From Woodsholea maritima DSM 17123 (GTDB lineage Bacteria > Pseudomonadota > Alphaproteobacteria > Caulobacterales > Maricaulaceae), in the NCBI RefSeq assembly GCF_000382325.1, contig NZ_KB908056.1, forward strand, positions 397,722-461,721: a stretch of 64,000 nucleotides of DNA, read 5' to 3'. Position numbers and translations under genes: made by a program. Numbering within the stretch: the stretch's first letter is position 1; the number at the start of each line of letters is the position of its first letter. The notes beneath the pieces are model-generated. The model saw nothing but the letters and a program-made list of their open reading frames with translations, was not told the DNA's origin and made no database searches. Of the stretch, positions 41,626-50,776 are shown piece after piece.

Positions 41626-43164
41626 TTATCCTTCCGCCGCATCCAGGGCATCAGCGAGTTCTTTTTCCAGCCCGTAATAGCGTGCCCGATCCCAGAATTT
41701 CGGCCGGGCGATCCCGGTCGAGACATGGCGACCTTCGATATCGCCATTGGCATCTTCCCCGGTGATTTCATAAAGGAAGAGATCCTGGGTGACGATAACA
41801 TCGCCTTCCATGCCCAGCACTTCAGTGATGTGGGTGATCCGGCGCGAGCCATCGCGCAGACGCGCGGCCTGAACAATCACATCAATCGAGCCGGAAATCA
41901 TCTCGCGAATGGTCCGGTTGGGCAGGTTATAGCCGCCCATCGTGATCATGGATTCAATACGCGAAAGCGCCTCACGCGGGGAGTTGGCGTGCAGCGTGCC
42001 CATGGAGCCATCATGGCCGGTATTCATCGCCTGCAACAGGTCAAAGGCCTCTGGCCCGCGCACCTCACCCACGATGATCCGCTCGGGACGCATACGTAGA
42101 CAGTTCTTGACCAGATCGCGCATGGTGACCTGGCCCTGGCCCTCTAAGTTTGGGGGACGCGTTTCCAAACGCACGACATGAGGCTGTTGCAATTGCAATT
42201 CGGCGGCGTCTTCGCAGGTTACGATACGCTCATCAGCATCAATAAAGCCGGTTAAACAGTTCAGAAGCGTCGTCTTACCCGAGCCCGTACCGCCGGAGAT
42301 CAAGACATTACACCGCGACGCCCCGATAATCTGCAGAACTTTCGCCCCTTCGGGAGAGATGGATTTGAACCTGACCAGATTATCCATGGTCAATTTGTCT
42401 TTTTTGAATTTCCGGATGGTCAGCGTCGGGCCATCCAGCGCCAAAGGCGGCGCAATGACGTTGACCCGCGAGCCATCGGCCAGACGCGCGTCACAAATTG
42501 GACTGGATTCATCGACCCGGCGGCCCACCTGGCTGACGATGCGCTGACAGATATTCATCAACTGGGCATTATCGCGAAAGCGCACATTGGTTTTGCGCAC
42601 CTTGCCGGCAACCTCGATAAAGACATCGCCTGCGCCATTGACCATGATATCGGCGATATCATCACGCGCCAGCAAGGGCTCTAACGGGCCATAGCCCAGA
42701 ACATCGTTACAAATGTCTTCCAGCAGGCGTTCCTGCTCGGCAATCGACATCGCAACATTTTTGATCGAAATGATCTCGGTAACGATATCGCGGATCTCTT
42801 CGGCCGCGGTCTCATTATCCAGGCGCGAAAGCTGACCCAGATCAATGGTATCAATCAGCGCATTAAAGATCGTCGTCTTAATGGCATAGTATTCGGCAGA
42901 GCGTTCCCCGCCGACATCTTCAACGACCGTATTAGGCTTGGTGGTTTTTTGAGGCGGCGTTTTGGCGGCCGGGGCCTTGACGGCAGGGCCTTTCGGGGCC
43001 GCTTTCGGCATGCCGATAGGGGCTTTCGGGGCTGGCTTAGGCGTAGCTGGACGCGCCGCAACAGGCGCAGCCTGAGGCCTGGGCGGTGTGGCAACACCGG
43101 CCCCTGGGCCTACGCTGGGCGTTGTCGGACGACCCTCGGGTCCGGCGCTGCGTTTGCCGAACAT
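41626..43164 (-). CDS. cpaF: Pilus assembly ATPase CpaF/TadA
   Basis: This 512-residue secretion ATPase drives assembly, and in CpaF systems also retraction, of Flp pili. A Pro/Ala-rich basic N-terminal segment (about 1-75) comes before the ATPase. Walker A is [17 protein letters not shown], Walker B is [20 protein letters not shown], and the Asp and His boxes are also present ([32 protein letters not shown]). It is part of the cpaA-F operon. Confidence 0.97.
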   Translation of the reverse strand: MFGKRSAGPEGRPTTPSVGPGAGVATPPRPQAAPVAARPATPKPAPKAPIGMPKAAPKGPAVKAPAAKTPPQKTTKPNTVVEDVGGERSAEYYAIKTTIFNALIDTIDLGQLSRLDNETAAEEIRDIVTEIISIKNVAMSIAEQERLLEDICNDVLGYGPLEPLLARDDIADIMVNGAGDVFIEVAGKVRKTNVRFRDNAQLMNICQRIVSQVGRRVDESSPICDARLADGSRVNVIAPPLALDGPTLTIRKFKKDKLTMDNLVRFKSISPEGAKVLQIIGASRCNVLISGGTGSGKTTLLNCLTGFIDADERIVTCEDAAELQLQQPHVVRLETRPPNLEGQGQVTMRDLVKNCLRMRPERIIVGEVRGPEAFDLLQAMNTGHDGSMGTLHANSPREALSRIESMITMGGYNLPNRTIREMISGSIDVIVQAARLRDGSRRITHITEVLGMEGDVIVTQDLFLYEITGEDANGDIEGRHVSTGIARPKFWDRARYYGLEKELADALDAAEG

Positions 43165-43182
43165 GCGCTACCTCACCTTTTT

Positions 43183-44847
43183 CTAACGCGAAAACAATTT
43201 CTTAAAGAAGGACTGACGCACTGGCGCAATGGGGCGCCCCGCGATCGCTCCCGCCAGATGGGCAAAGCCTTCTGCCGCTTTTGAGGCTTGATCGACCTCA
43301 CCCACCATCTGACCATTATTGGCGGCCTTGCCGAACAGCTCCGGCTCGAACGGGAGAACCAAGGCGGGCGAGGCCCCCAAGGCATCGGTAAAATCCTTCA
43401 ACGGAATTTCCGGACGCTTAGGACAGCTCGCCATATTCACCACCACTTTGGGTGGCTCATCATTAGGGCGGTTCTGACGGATCAGATCGAACATATTCTT
43501 GGCATTGCGCAGGCACGCCAGATCCGGCGTCACCGTGACAATGACCTGATCCGCGCTCAACAAGGTATGGCGCACCCAGGGGCTCCATTGATGGGGTAGA
43601 TCCAAGGTCACATAGGGGGCCTGGCGGCGCACCTTATCGAGGACATTCTCATAAGCCTCTGGATCATATTGCCATTCGCGCTCCAATGTCGCGGGCGCAG
43701 AAAACAGCGTCAAACGCTCACTACACCGCACCAGCAAACGATCGAGCAGCGCATCATCCAAGCGATCTGGGTCATCAAGCGCATCAGAAATCGTCTGAGC
43801 GGGATCTTGATTGAAGTCGAGCCCGGCCGTGCCGAACGACAGATCAAGATCGACCAAGACCGCATCAGAGCGCAGATTTTCTGTCAGGCTCCAAGCCACA
43901 TTGTGCGCAATGGTCGATGAGCCCACCCCACCCTTCGCGCCAATAAAGGCGATGGATTTACCGGCGAAGGGCGCTTCAGGATCTAAGAATAATTCAGAGA
44001 TCGTCTTGATCATATGTAGCGGAGAGAATGGCGGAACCAAATATTCGCTAATCCCGCGCCGGATCAATTCGCGATACAGCGTGATGTCATTGGCCGCGCC
44101 AATGATCACAACTTTCGTGTCGCCATCACAGACCCCAGCCAGTTCATCAAGCTGATCAAAAAGCCCCTGGCCGCGCATTCCGGTCTCAATAATGAGAAGG
44201 TTAGGCGTGCCATGATCATGAAAGCGCTCAATCGCAGCGGCCAGACCGCCCAGCTCCACCGTGACATGAGCCTTGGCCAAACGCCGATCATTACCCGCCG
44301 TATGGATCAAACGCCCGGTTTCCGGGCTTTCACAGAAGGCTTGAATATCAATGCGCGGTATGGGCTGATAAATGGTCGGATCGTCTTCATCAATTTCGCC
44401 ATAAAGCCCGCCCTGCACACTCATCTCGGGCGCGACATGCATCGCCTCTAAGGTCATGGCGGTAGGGTCGGTTTGCGCAGGCGTTACCGGGGCAGGCGCA
44501 TGAACCGCTGGCCCCTCGAAGGGATTATCAAAGCCGGTAGATCCACTGGAATCGAAGTCATGATAATCTTCGGCCATCGTCTCAGCGCGATTGGCGTCGG
44601 CCAGACGCGCGCCAAAGGGACGCTTGGTTTGAGGATCGCCGAGACTATCGAAATCACCCTCATCACCCAGAGTAGACGCAGGCGAGGCCTGGGGGGCAGA
44701 CGCGCTGAGACCTTGGGAAAACATCCGGCGCTCAACTTCATCCGCGTCCAGGAAGGGGTCAAATTCATCCAGGCCCGGATCTTGATCATCCAGAAAATCA
44801 TCATTCGGATCGAAAGGATTATCGTCTGCCGGTTTGGGGTGTGACAT
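43183..44847 (-). CDS. cpaE: Pilus localisation ATPase CpaE/TadZ
   Basis: CpaE is a MinD/ParA-like protein that places the pilus machine at the cell pole. ATG 44847 is chosen because AAAGGA precedes it; the open frame starts further upstream. The product is about 554 residues: an acidic N-terminal region (DDNPFDPNDDFLDDQDPGLD), a receiver-like domain (about 190-295, LLIIETGMRGQGLFDQLDEL), and a MinD-like ATPase with deviant Walker A (FIGAKGGVGSSTIAHNVAWS) and VLVDLDLSFGTAGLDF. The acidic N-terminal extension is longer than in most CpaE proteins I can recall. Confidence 0.94.
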   Translation of the reverse strand: MSHPKPADDNPFDPNDDFLDDQDPGLDEFDPFLDADEVERRMFSQGLSASAPQASPASTLGDEGDFDSLGDPQTKRPFGARLADANRAETMAEDYHDFDSSGSTGFDNPFEGPAVHAPAPVTPAQTDPTAMTLEAMHVAPEMSVQGGLYGEIDEDDPTIYQPIPRIDIQAFCESPETGRLIHTAGNDRRLAKAHVTVELGGLAAAIERFHDHGTPNLLIIETGMRGQGLFDQLDELAGVCDGDTKVVIIGAANDITLYRELIRRGISEYLVPPFSPLHMIKTISELFLDPEAPFAGKSIAFIGAKGGVGSSTIAHNVAWSLTENLRSDAVLVDLDLSFGTAGLDFNQDPAQTISDALDDPDRLDDALLDRLLVRCSERLTLFSAPATLEREWQYDPEAYENVLDKVRRQAPYVTLDLPHQWSPWVRHTLLSADQVIVTVTPDLACLRNAKNMFDLIRQNRPNDEPPKVVVNMASCPKRPEIPLKDFTDALGASPALVLPFEPELFGKAANNGQMVGEVDQASKAAEGFAHLAGAIAGRPIAPVRQSFFKKLFSR

Positions 44848-44860
44848 GGCCGATCCTTTC

Positions 44861-45535
44861 CTAATTCTGACTGCGGATTGCGGTCGATACGGCACCGCTT
44901 TCCCCGTCATTGCGCTGGCTGGCCGTGCGTTCGCCAGATTGATAGGCATCGGTGACCGTTTGGCGCCGCTCGGTGCTGGCCGGATCAGAGCCGCGCGGCG
45001 CGATCAGATCATGGGGATCGCTAATAATCGCCGCAAAATTCTGTGCCGTGGCACAGCCAAAACGCGCGTGATTATCCGCAAGATTGGCCATGGTCATATC
45101 TTCCCAACCGCCGGGGCATTTATCGGCCACCGCCTGATAGCGCATATAGGTGACGAGCAGGTGCGCAGGGGCATCCGCGTCCAAATCCATCCCGGCACCG
45201 CGCAGATTCTGCCAAGCGATACCCTGTTCATTCAAATGCGCGCGCGCCCAGGCCGCGGCCTGGACCAGAGCCGGCGTATTTTCTGTGCGCTCAGGGTAAG
45301 CAATGATCAAAGGCCCATGTCCGCGCGCTTTATACTCAGCGGCGATGGCGTTCAGCTCCGCCGTCTGCGCCCAGGTGAGGCCAGTATCGGCACTATTCAC
45401 CGGGATAACCTTGTTCATGATGACGGGTTGAGCCTGAACCTGAGGCAATTGATGAGGCACATGGCCAGAGGTGACACATCCGCTGAGCCCCAGGGCGACA
45501 CCCATCAAGCCTGAAATGACAATCGCGCGCATCAT
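44861..45535 (-). CDS. cpaD: Pilus assembly lipoprotein CpaD
   Basis: A 224-residue lipoprotein (signal ending LGLSGC, Cys20) of the CpaD family. Seen are FSVS-like QPVIMNKVIPVNSADTGLTW, AEYKARGHGPLIIAYPERT, AWARAHLNEQGIAWQNLRG, and the family end CPGGWEDMTMANLADNHARF followed by GCATAQNFAAIISDPHDLI. CpaD is needed for the CpaC secretin channel. It lies between cpaC and cpaE with gaps of a few bases. Confidence 0.95.
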   Translation of the reverse strand: MMRAIVISGLMGVALGLSGCVTSGHVPHQLPQVQAQPVIMNKVIPVNSADTGLTWAQTAELNAIAAEYKARGHGPLIIAYPERTENTPALVQAAAWARAHLNEQGIAWQNLRGAGMDLDADAPAHLLVTYMRYQAVADKCPGGWEDMTMANLADNHARFGCATAQNFAAIISDPHDLIAPRGSDPASTERRQTVTDAYQSGERTASQRNDGESGAVSTAIRSQN

Positions 45536-45538
45536 GTC

Positions 45539-47119
45539 TTACTCCACCACAAATCCAATAGGGCCAGACCAGCCCTTACCCTCGATATCCGCGCCCGGTG
45601 CCGCATAGACGACATTCAAGCGCCCCAGGAGGAAACCCGCCAAAGTCGAAGCCGGGGCAAAGCCATAGGCCGGGTCGGTTAATTCACTCTGGCCCACGGG
45701 ATCGACCAGATAGGGCGTAACGATGATGACCAGCTCGGTTTCATTATTCACAAAGTCACGCGAGCGGAACAACGCGCCCAAGACAGGAAGCGCCCCAACA
45801 CCTGGAACAGAATCAATCGCTTGACGCGTTTCCTCTTTGATCAGACCGGCCAGAACCATGCTGCCACCAGACGGCAGTTCCACGGTCGTCTCCGCCCGGC
45901 TGACTGAGAGAGCAGGCACGTTCAGACCATCGACTTGCTGGACCACATTGCCCTGATCGTCACGAATAGTGGTGCCGCCCAAGGTGATCGAGCCTTCATT
46001 GGACAGCTCCGAGACCTCGGTAGAAATGCGTAAAGATATGCGCCCTTCCGACATCACCACGGGAGTAAAGCCCAACCCCACACCGAAGGGTTTAAACTGC
46101 AAGGTGATATTGCCATCGCGGTCACGGCCACTGGGGACGGGGAATTCGCCCCCCGCCAAAAAGTTTGCCGCTTCACCAGAGATCGCCGTCAAATTGGGCT
46201 CGGCGAGCGTGCGCACCAGGCCCACGCGCTCTAACGCATTCAGGGTCGCGCCCAGCGAGCTTTGCAGCACGCCATCGACATAATTGTTATAGCCCAGACC
46301 GCCCGTGAGACCGCCCAGCGCCGCGCCCGCCACCCCGAAGGAGTTTTGGGTTTTGATGGTGTTATTGCTGCCAAAGGAGCCCGGCGCCACGGTTTCCCAA
46401 ATCTGGTTACCGAACTGATCATAAACTAGATTGCTGTTGCCATCCAACAAAGGCCGGCGCACAGGGGGGCGGAACTCGCCAAAATTGGTCGTGCCATTAA
46501 GGTTCACACCCAGCTGGCGCACCACATTGCGCTGCATCTCGACAATGCGCACTTTCAGCATCACCTGATCACGCCCTTCAATGCTCACCAGGCTGATCAC
46601 ATCTTCGGGATCATCGACGAAGCGGCGCGCGACATTCAAGGCGGTATCGGCCGCCGCCGCACTGGGCACACTGCCCGACAGAACGATGTTAGAATTCAGG
46701 CTTTCTGCACGCACCCGGCCATCGGGGATGAAGCGATCAAGCGCATCTTGCAGGCCCGACATATCGCGCTCAACCCGGACATTAAGATCAAGGATTAATT
46801 GACCATCTTCGGCGAAGAAGAAAATATTTGTACGCCCGACGGCCTGGCTCATCACGAAGGCGCGATTGGCACTGCGCACCACGGCATCAGCCACGCTGGG
46901 GTTGGCCACCACCACATCGGCCACATCTTTGTGCGGGATATTGATCACCGCAGCTTGACCCAGCGGCAAATTAAGATTTTCCGAGACAGGCCCCTGTCCG
47001 GGCTGGCGAATATCAATGCGCAGAGTATTGGTCGCTTCTTGCGCTACACCCGGCGCGCTGAGCGCCACTGCAAGCCCCAACGCCCCTGCCAGCCATGCGA
47101 CAAAACCGTGTTTGATCAT
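45539..47119 (-). CDS. cpaC: Pilus secretin CpaC/RcpA
   Basis: This 526-residue outer-membrane secretin lets the Flp pilus cross the membrane. It has a signal peptide (ending LSAPGVA), an N-terminal pilus domain (LPLGQAAVINIPHKDVADVV, VANPSVADAVVRSANRAFVM), a BON/secretin N domain (SLNSNIVLSGSVPSAAAADT), and the secretin core with VGLVRTLAEPNLTAISGEAA, FLAGGEFPVPSGRDRDG and ELVIIVTPYLVDP. A second copy of the N-terminal domain type is encoded as a separate gene at 49165. It overlaps cpaB by four bases. Confidence 0.96.
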   Translation of the reverse strand: MIKHGFVAWLAGALGLAVALSAPGVAQEATNTLRIDIRQPGQGPVSENLNLPLGQAAVINIPHKDVADVVVANPSVADAVVRSANRAFVMSQAVGRTNIFFFAEDGQLILDLNVRVERDMSGLQDALDRFIPDGRVRAESLNSNIVLSGSVPSAAAADTALNVARRFVDDPEDVISLVSIEGRDQVMLKVRIVEMQRNVVRQLGVNLNGTTNFGEFRPPVRRPLLDGNSNLVYDQFGNQIWETVAPGSFGSNNTIKTQNSFGVAGAALGGLTGGLGYNNYVDGVLQSSLGATLNALERVGLVRTLAEPNLTAISGEAANFLAGGEFPVPSGRDRDGNITLQFKPFGVGLGFTPVVMSEGRISLRISTEVSELSNEGSITLGGTTIRDDQGNVVQQVDGLNVPALSVSRAETTVELPSGGSMVLAGLIKEETRQAIDSVPGVGALPVLGALFRSRDFVNNETELVIIVTPYLVDPVGQSELTDPAYGFAPASTLAGFLLGRLNVVYAAPGADIEGKGWSGPIGFVVE

Positions 47120-47976
47120 TGTGGTTGCCCCCGGCGTGGTACTTGAAGGGTTTGCGCCTGGCCGTTCGCCACCATGCGCACCTGACGGGTCGCGGTCGCG
47201 GTGCGCGGGCCCTCCCCGCCCGAAGTTGGGCCCCCCGCATTATCGGCATAGCTGCGCAACACCACGGAAATATAGCCCTCATAGCGGGAGTTCAAAACCA
47301 GAACCGCCTGCTCGGGCAGCATCTCCAAAGTGATGGTTTCCCCCACATAGGCGTTTTCTTCAAAACCGCCTGCGATCTGATCGACGCCTAGAACGCGTGA
47401 ATTTTCAACCAGCACGCGCGACTGGGCAACGCGTTTGGATTGCTCCACGCTTTGGCCCGCTTCACTACCGCCTATAAGGCTGCGTGATTGCTGCTCCATC
47501 GGAATACTGACAATCACATCAACATGATCACCGGGCAGAACAAAGCCGCCCGCGCCGGTATCGGCAGCAATGGGAATGGAAACCGCGCGCATGCCCGGTT
47601 CAACCAGGGCCGCCATCATGCCCGCTTCACCGGCCTGAACGACTTTGCGCGGATCGAAGACTTCCCCGCTATAAAGCTCAAAGCGCACGATGGCACCGGC
47701 CAGCGCTTCACGGGCATCGGGTTGGGCCGAACGTACCAGTGCGCTCTCTAAAACGCTATCTTTCGGCCAGGCGCGCCATTGCAAATGATCGGGGGTCAAA
47801 CGCATGCCCGCGCCGATATCCTCGCGCAGGGTCAACACATCAACGGTTTGGACTTCTGCCACAGGCGCAGGGATATTCGCAGCAGGCCCGGGCGCAGGTT
47901 GCATCGCCTGGCGTACGAACAAAGCCGCCGCCAAGGCCGCCACACCGGCGAGTATTAAGACTAATATCCTAACCAT
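47116..47976 (-). CDS. cpaB: Pilus assembly protein CpaB/RcpC
   Basis: This 286-residue protein has an N-terminal anchor (RILVLILAGVAALAAALFVR), a SAF domain (LREDIGAGMRLTPDHLQWRA, IVRFELYSGEVFDPRKVV), and the RcpC/CpaB region (MRAVSIPIAADTGAGGFVLP, GDHVDVIVSIPM), with a disordered Gly/Thr-rich end. It acts in the periplasm with the CpaC secretin. It overlaps the cpaC start by four bases. Confidence 0.94.
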   Translation of the reverse strand: MVRILVLILAGVAALAAALFVRQAMQPAPGPAANIPAPVAEVQTVDVLTLREDIGAGMRLTPDHLQWRAWPKDSVLESALVRSAQPDAREALAGAIVRFELYSGEVFDPRKVVQAGEAGMMAALVEPGMRAVSIPIAADTGAGGFVLPGDHVDVIVSIPMEQQSRSLIGGSEAGQSVEQSKRVAQSRVLVENSRVLGVDQIAGGFEENAYVGETITLEMLPEQAVLVLNSRYEGYISVVLRSYADNAGGPTSGGEGPRTATATRQVRMVANGQAQTLQVPRRGQPQ

Positions 47977-48053
47977 ATTCGAGGCCCCGTTCCCTCAGCA
48001 CGCATTGCGTCACCCGATAGGAAAGCGCGAAAACCTCAAAGCAGCGTTAACGG

Positions 48054-48557
48054 TTAGCCCAAAAGCGCAGTTAAAAGATGACTATTCGGTAAAACGCTCA
48101 GCATTCCAGCTGCAATCGCGACACCATAAGGCGCAGGCGCGCCCTCTTCCACCACACATCTGGGCGCGTGGGTCGCAATATAGGGGATATGAGCCAGCTG
48201 ACGGCGCATGATAAGAAGACCAATGGCCAGAACCCCGCCCCATAATGCACTGAAACTGACAAAAGCGATCAGATCACTCCAGCCGACCCACAGCGCTAAA
48301 GCGGCCATCAGCTTGGCATCGCCCCCGCCAATCCAGCCCGGCGCAAACAGGGCAAAGCCGATCACCAGCATCAAGCCCCCGGCCAGCACAGCGTTCATAA
48401 TATCAGGCAGCGTCATCCCTAAAGCGAAAATTCCGACCGGAAATAAACCGATCAAGGCCAGCGCGATCCAATTAGGAATGGTATAGCCCATGACATCTTT
48501 GGCAGCCGCGACGAGGCTCAAACCCAGAACAAGAAAAATAACAATCGCAGCCATCAT
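48054..48557 (-). CDS. cpaA: Prepilin peptidase CpaA/TadV
   Basis: CpaA cuts and may methylate the Flp prepilin. ATG 48557 is preferred because AAGGGAG lies seven bases upstream; the frame also opens at a TTG at 48578. The product is about 167 residues with five or six membrane helices. It has the A24 catalytic motif APGWIGGGDAKLMAALALW; the first Asp of the pair is in LPDIMNAVLAGG. It is the first gene after the pilin gene and the head of the operon. Confidence 0.93.
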   Translation of the reverse strand: MMAAIVIFLVLGLSLVAAAKDVMGYTIPNWIALALIGLFPVGIFALGMTLPDIMNAVLAGGLMLVIGFALFAPGWIGGGDAKLMAALALWVGWSDLIAFVSFSALWGGVLAIGLLIMRRQLAHIPYIATHAPRCVVEEGAPAPYGVAIAAGMLSVLPNSHLLTALLG

Positions 48558-48615
48558 GATCAATCTCCCTTGTCTCAAATATAGAATATAGATCTAAACA
48601 TCACTTTAAAATAAA

Positions 48616-48640
48616 GAAGGCCGCCCATTGAGCGGCCTTC
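48616..48640 (-). terminator. Terminator of pilin gene
   Basis: GAAGGCCGC (48616-48624) pairs with GCGGCCTTC (48632-48640) around a seven-base loop, and the minus strand then reads TTTATTTTA. It separates the highly expressed pilin gene from cpaA. Confidence 0.85.
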
Positions 48641-48663
48641 CTCGATGACGACTTAAGCGAAGC

Positions 48664-48864
48664 TTATGTGCCGGTACCGGTACCAGAAGACGCGCTCGCG
48701 CCTTGAACAGCGGTGCCCACTTCGGTGAATTTCGCGCTGATTTGACCGCCGAGTGCGGTGGCAGCGCCGATAATGGCAACAGCAATCAGAGCCGCGATCA
48801 GGCCGTATTCAATTGCAGTGGCGCCAGATTCGTCTTTCAGAAAACGTGAGACTAAATTTTTCAT
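48664..48864 (-). CDS. Flp family type IVb pilin
   Basis: The major Flp prepilin. The start is ATG 48864 with GGAGGA six bases upstream; the longer frame is not coding. The 66-residue protein has a short charged leader (MKNLVSRFLKDESG) cut after Gly14, then ATAIEYGLIAALIAVAIIGA with Glu at +5 and Tyr at +6 as in Flp pilins, and a Gly/Ser/Thr tail (ASASSGTGTGT). It equals PilA of Caulobacter. It is separated from the operon by a terminator, as usual for the abundant subunit. Confidence 0.96.
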   Translation of the reverse strand: MKNLVSRFLKDESGATAIEYGLIAALIAVAIIGAATALGGQISAKFTEVGTAVQGASASSGTGTGT

Positions 48865-49164
48865 TTCGTGTCCTCCAGGAATTACTAAGGGCCCAGGCGC
48901 ACCGTCTTGTCCCGACCGCCTTGAACATGACGCTAATAAACACAAAGAAGCTTGAGAAGTCGTGAAAAGACATGATTAATTATTGATAACCATGCATATT
49001 TTTTCTATAGTTAATTTAAATAAAGATTTTTATTCTCTTAACACGAAATATTTACACTGCGTTAATGCTCTCCCATCTTATATATAAGGTGTAAAACCCT
49101 CGCCTTTACCCTTCATTCACCGCCCTAAGTCATGATAGCGCCAACCCATCTATTGAGGCAGGCT
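48865..49164. promoter_or_regulatory. AT-rich divergent promoter region of pilus genes
   Basis: Three hundred bases between the pilin and the cpaC-like gene, AT-rich at 48960-49060, with TTAA at 48976, 49011, 49016, 49038 and 49062. The best CtrA near-match is TTTA-N7-TTAA at 49051-49065. A 12-bp palindrome CTTATATATAAG at 49077-49088 may overlap a -10 region for the plus-strand genes. No gene lies here. Confidence 0.45.
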
Positions 49165-49605
49165 ATGATCCGGCATTTCGCACTTGCAATTTTGACCCTC
49201 GTTTTATGCAGCGCAGGCGCTTTGGCCGCCCCGATTGAAGCGCCGATATATAAAACGACCCTGTTGCGCCTGCCTGAACCCGCCACCACCTTAGCGGTGG
49301 GCAATACCAGCATTGCCAGCATCGCCCTGCATGACGACCAAACCGTATTGATTACCGGACATCTCGCCGGCACAACCAATATGTTAGCGCTCAACGAAGC
49401 TGGCCAGGTGGTTTATGTGGCCGATATTCATGTCGCCGCGTCCGATGAAAACGCGCTTCGCGTCTTTCGCAATACCCGCCGGGAAAGCTATAATTGTGCA
49501 CCAGACTGCGTCGCCAATCCAGAACCTGGTGATGACAAAGACTGGTTCGACGACATGAATGACGAAATCAATAAAGAACGCGTATCGCTGACACCGCGCA
49601 ACTAA
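49165..49605 (+). CDS. Stand-alone secretin N-terminal (pilus formation) domain protein
   Basis: A 146-residue exported protein from ATG 49165 (GAGGCAGG upstream); the frame opens earlier at 49132. The signal peptide is MIRHFALAILTLVLCSAGALA. The mature part matches the N-terminal domain of CpaC: KTTLLRLPEPATTLAVGNTS, IASIALHDDQTVLITGHLAG, TTNMLALNEAGQVVYVADIH. A Cys pair (YNCAPDCVAN) and an acidic tail follow. It has no secretin barrel, so it may bind to the CpaC channel. It is followed by two TadE-like genes in the same direction. Confidence 0.88.
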   Translation: MIRHFALAILTLVLCSAGALAAPIEAPIYKTTLLRLPEPATTLAVGNTSIASIALHDDQTVLITGHLAGTTNMLALNEAGQVVYVADIHVAASDENALRVFRNTRRESYNCAPDCVANPEPGDDKDWFDDMNDEINKERVSLTPRN

Positions 49606-49683
49606 GTCTTAACCACTCGCTTTCACATCGCTTTAAGCACATGGCGCTAAAGTCACGTCTCAAATGACGAAGGGGCTGGCGCG

Positions 49684-50220
49684 GTGTTGAAACGGCTGAA
49701 ATCCAAACTCGAAGGCTTCAAACACGCCCAATCGGGGGCCGCTGCGGTTGAGTTCGCGCTCATCGCACTGCCCTTCTTTGTGCTGTTATTTGCAATTCTA
49801 GAAACAGCTTTGATGTTTGCGACCAGTTCTATCGTTGAAAACGCGACCCAGATTGCCGCGCGCACCATTCGTACCGGTCAGGTGCAAAATGCCAATTCTC
49901 CCGACCCTGCCGGTGCGTTTCACAATACGATCTGTCGGCGTATCGAAGTCATTGCCGATTGTGCCCGGTTAAGTGTGGATGTGCGCCAACTCAATGGCTT
50001 TGGCGGCGGCGCGCCCGCTATCCCCATGGATTCCAGCGGCAATCTCGACACCGGTTCCATGCAATTTGATCCTGGTGATGCCGGTGAGGTTGTGCTGGTC
50101 CGGGTCTTTTATCGGTATAAATTCCATACCCCAAATGTTGGTCAAGGTTTGGCCAATCTGCCGGGCAATGAACATCTGATCATGTCGACCACCGCGTTCA
50201 AAAACGAACCGTTTAAGTAA
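49684..50220 (+). CDS. TadE-family pilus assembly protein
   Basis: A 178-residue pseudopilin-like protein beginning at GTG 49684. The N-terminus carries the TadE motif HAQSGAAAVEFALIALPFFV, LLFAILETALMFATSSIVEN, with a single membrane helix; a Glu at the +5-like site resembles pilins and suggests processing by CpaA. The periplasmic part has a Cys pair (TICRRIEVIADC). TadE-like minor pilins are required for Flp pilus formation. It is eight bases from the next TadE-like gene. Confidence 0.9.
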   Translation: MLKRLKSKLEGFKHAQSGAAAVEFALIALPFFVLLFAILETALMFATSSIVENATQIAARTIRTGQVQNANSPDPAGAFHNTICRRIEVIADCARLSVDVRQLNGFGGGAPAIPMDSSGNLDTGSMQFDPGDAGEVVLVRVFYRYKFHTPNVGQGLANLPGNEHLIMSTTAFKNEPFK

Positions 50221-50227
50221 GGGGAAG

Positions 50228-50776
50228 ATGACCATGTTCACACGTCTTACCTCTCTACTCAAACGCTTCATTCGCGATCAAAAGGGCTTATCCGCGCTGG
50301 AATTTGCCTTGATTGCACCGGTCATGCTGGGGTTGTATCTGGGCTCGGTTCAAGCCACCTTGGCGCTCAATGCAGACCGTAAATTGGCCGCAGCGGCCAA
50401 TACAGTCGGCGATCTGGTGACCCAGGATGACTTCATAACCACCAATGAAATGACGCAAGTCTTTCAGGCCGCTGATCTGATCTTTGCGCCCTATAGCACC
50501 GACAGCTTGGCCATGGTCGTGACCTCGGTCGTGCTGGATTCTGAAGGCGATCCGATTGTCCATTGGAGCTCTGCGCGCGGCACGAATGCGCTGCTTGTTG
50601 GCTCTGATGTGGACGCCCCGGCCAATTTAATTGATCCGGGCGGGTCCATCATCATGGTCAAAGCCGATTACGCCTATCACAATCTGATTGGCGGCAGTGA
50701 GCTGGATGATCTTCATATGCGCAAAACCGTCTATCTGCGCCCACGCATCTCGCGCATTGTGACCCGTATCCCTTAA
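50228..50776 (+). CDS. TadE-like (TadF-type) pilus assembly protein
   Basis: A 182-residue protein with the same layout as its neighbour: a charged start, then DQKGLSALEFALIAPVMLGL, YLGSVQATLALNADRKLAAA, and a periplasmic domain ending RKTVYLRPRISRIVTRIP. It belongs to the TadE/TadF minor pseudopilin group. Its stop overlaps the convergent pabC stop by four bases. No TadG-like gene with a von Willebrand domain is present in the window. Confidence 0.88.
   Translation: MTMFTRLTSLLKRFIRDQKGLSALEFALIAPVMLGLYLGSVQATLALNADRKLAAAANTVGDLVTQDDFITTNEMTQVFQAADLIFAPYSTDSLAMVVTSVVLDSEGDPIVHWSSARGTNALLVGSDVDAPANLIDPGGSIIMVKADYAYHNLIGGSELDDLHMRKTVYLRPRISRIVTRIP

Noticed and set aside
49011-49041. Several TTAA half-sites in the pilin upstream region
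   Set aside because: Spacing to a second TTAA is not seven bases; expected in AT-rich DNA.
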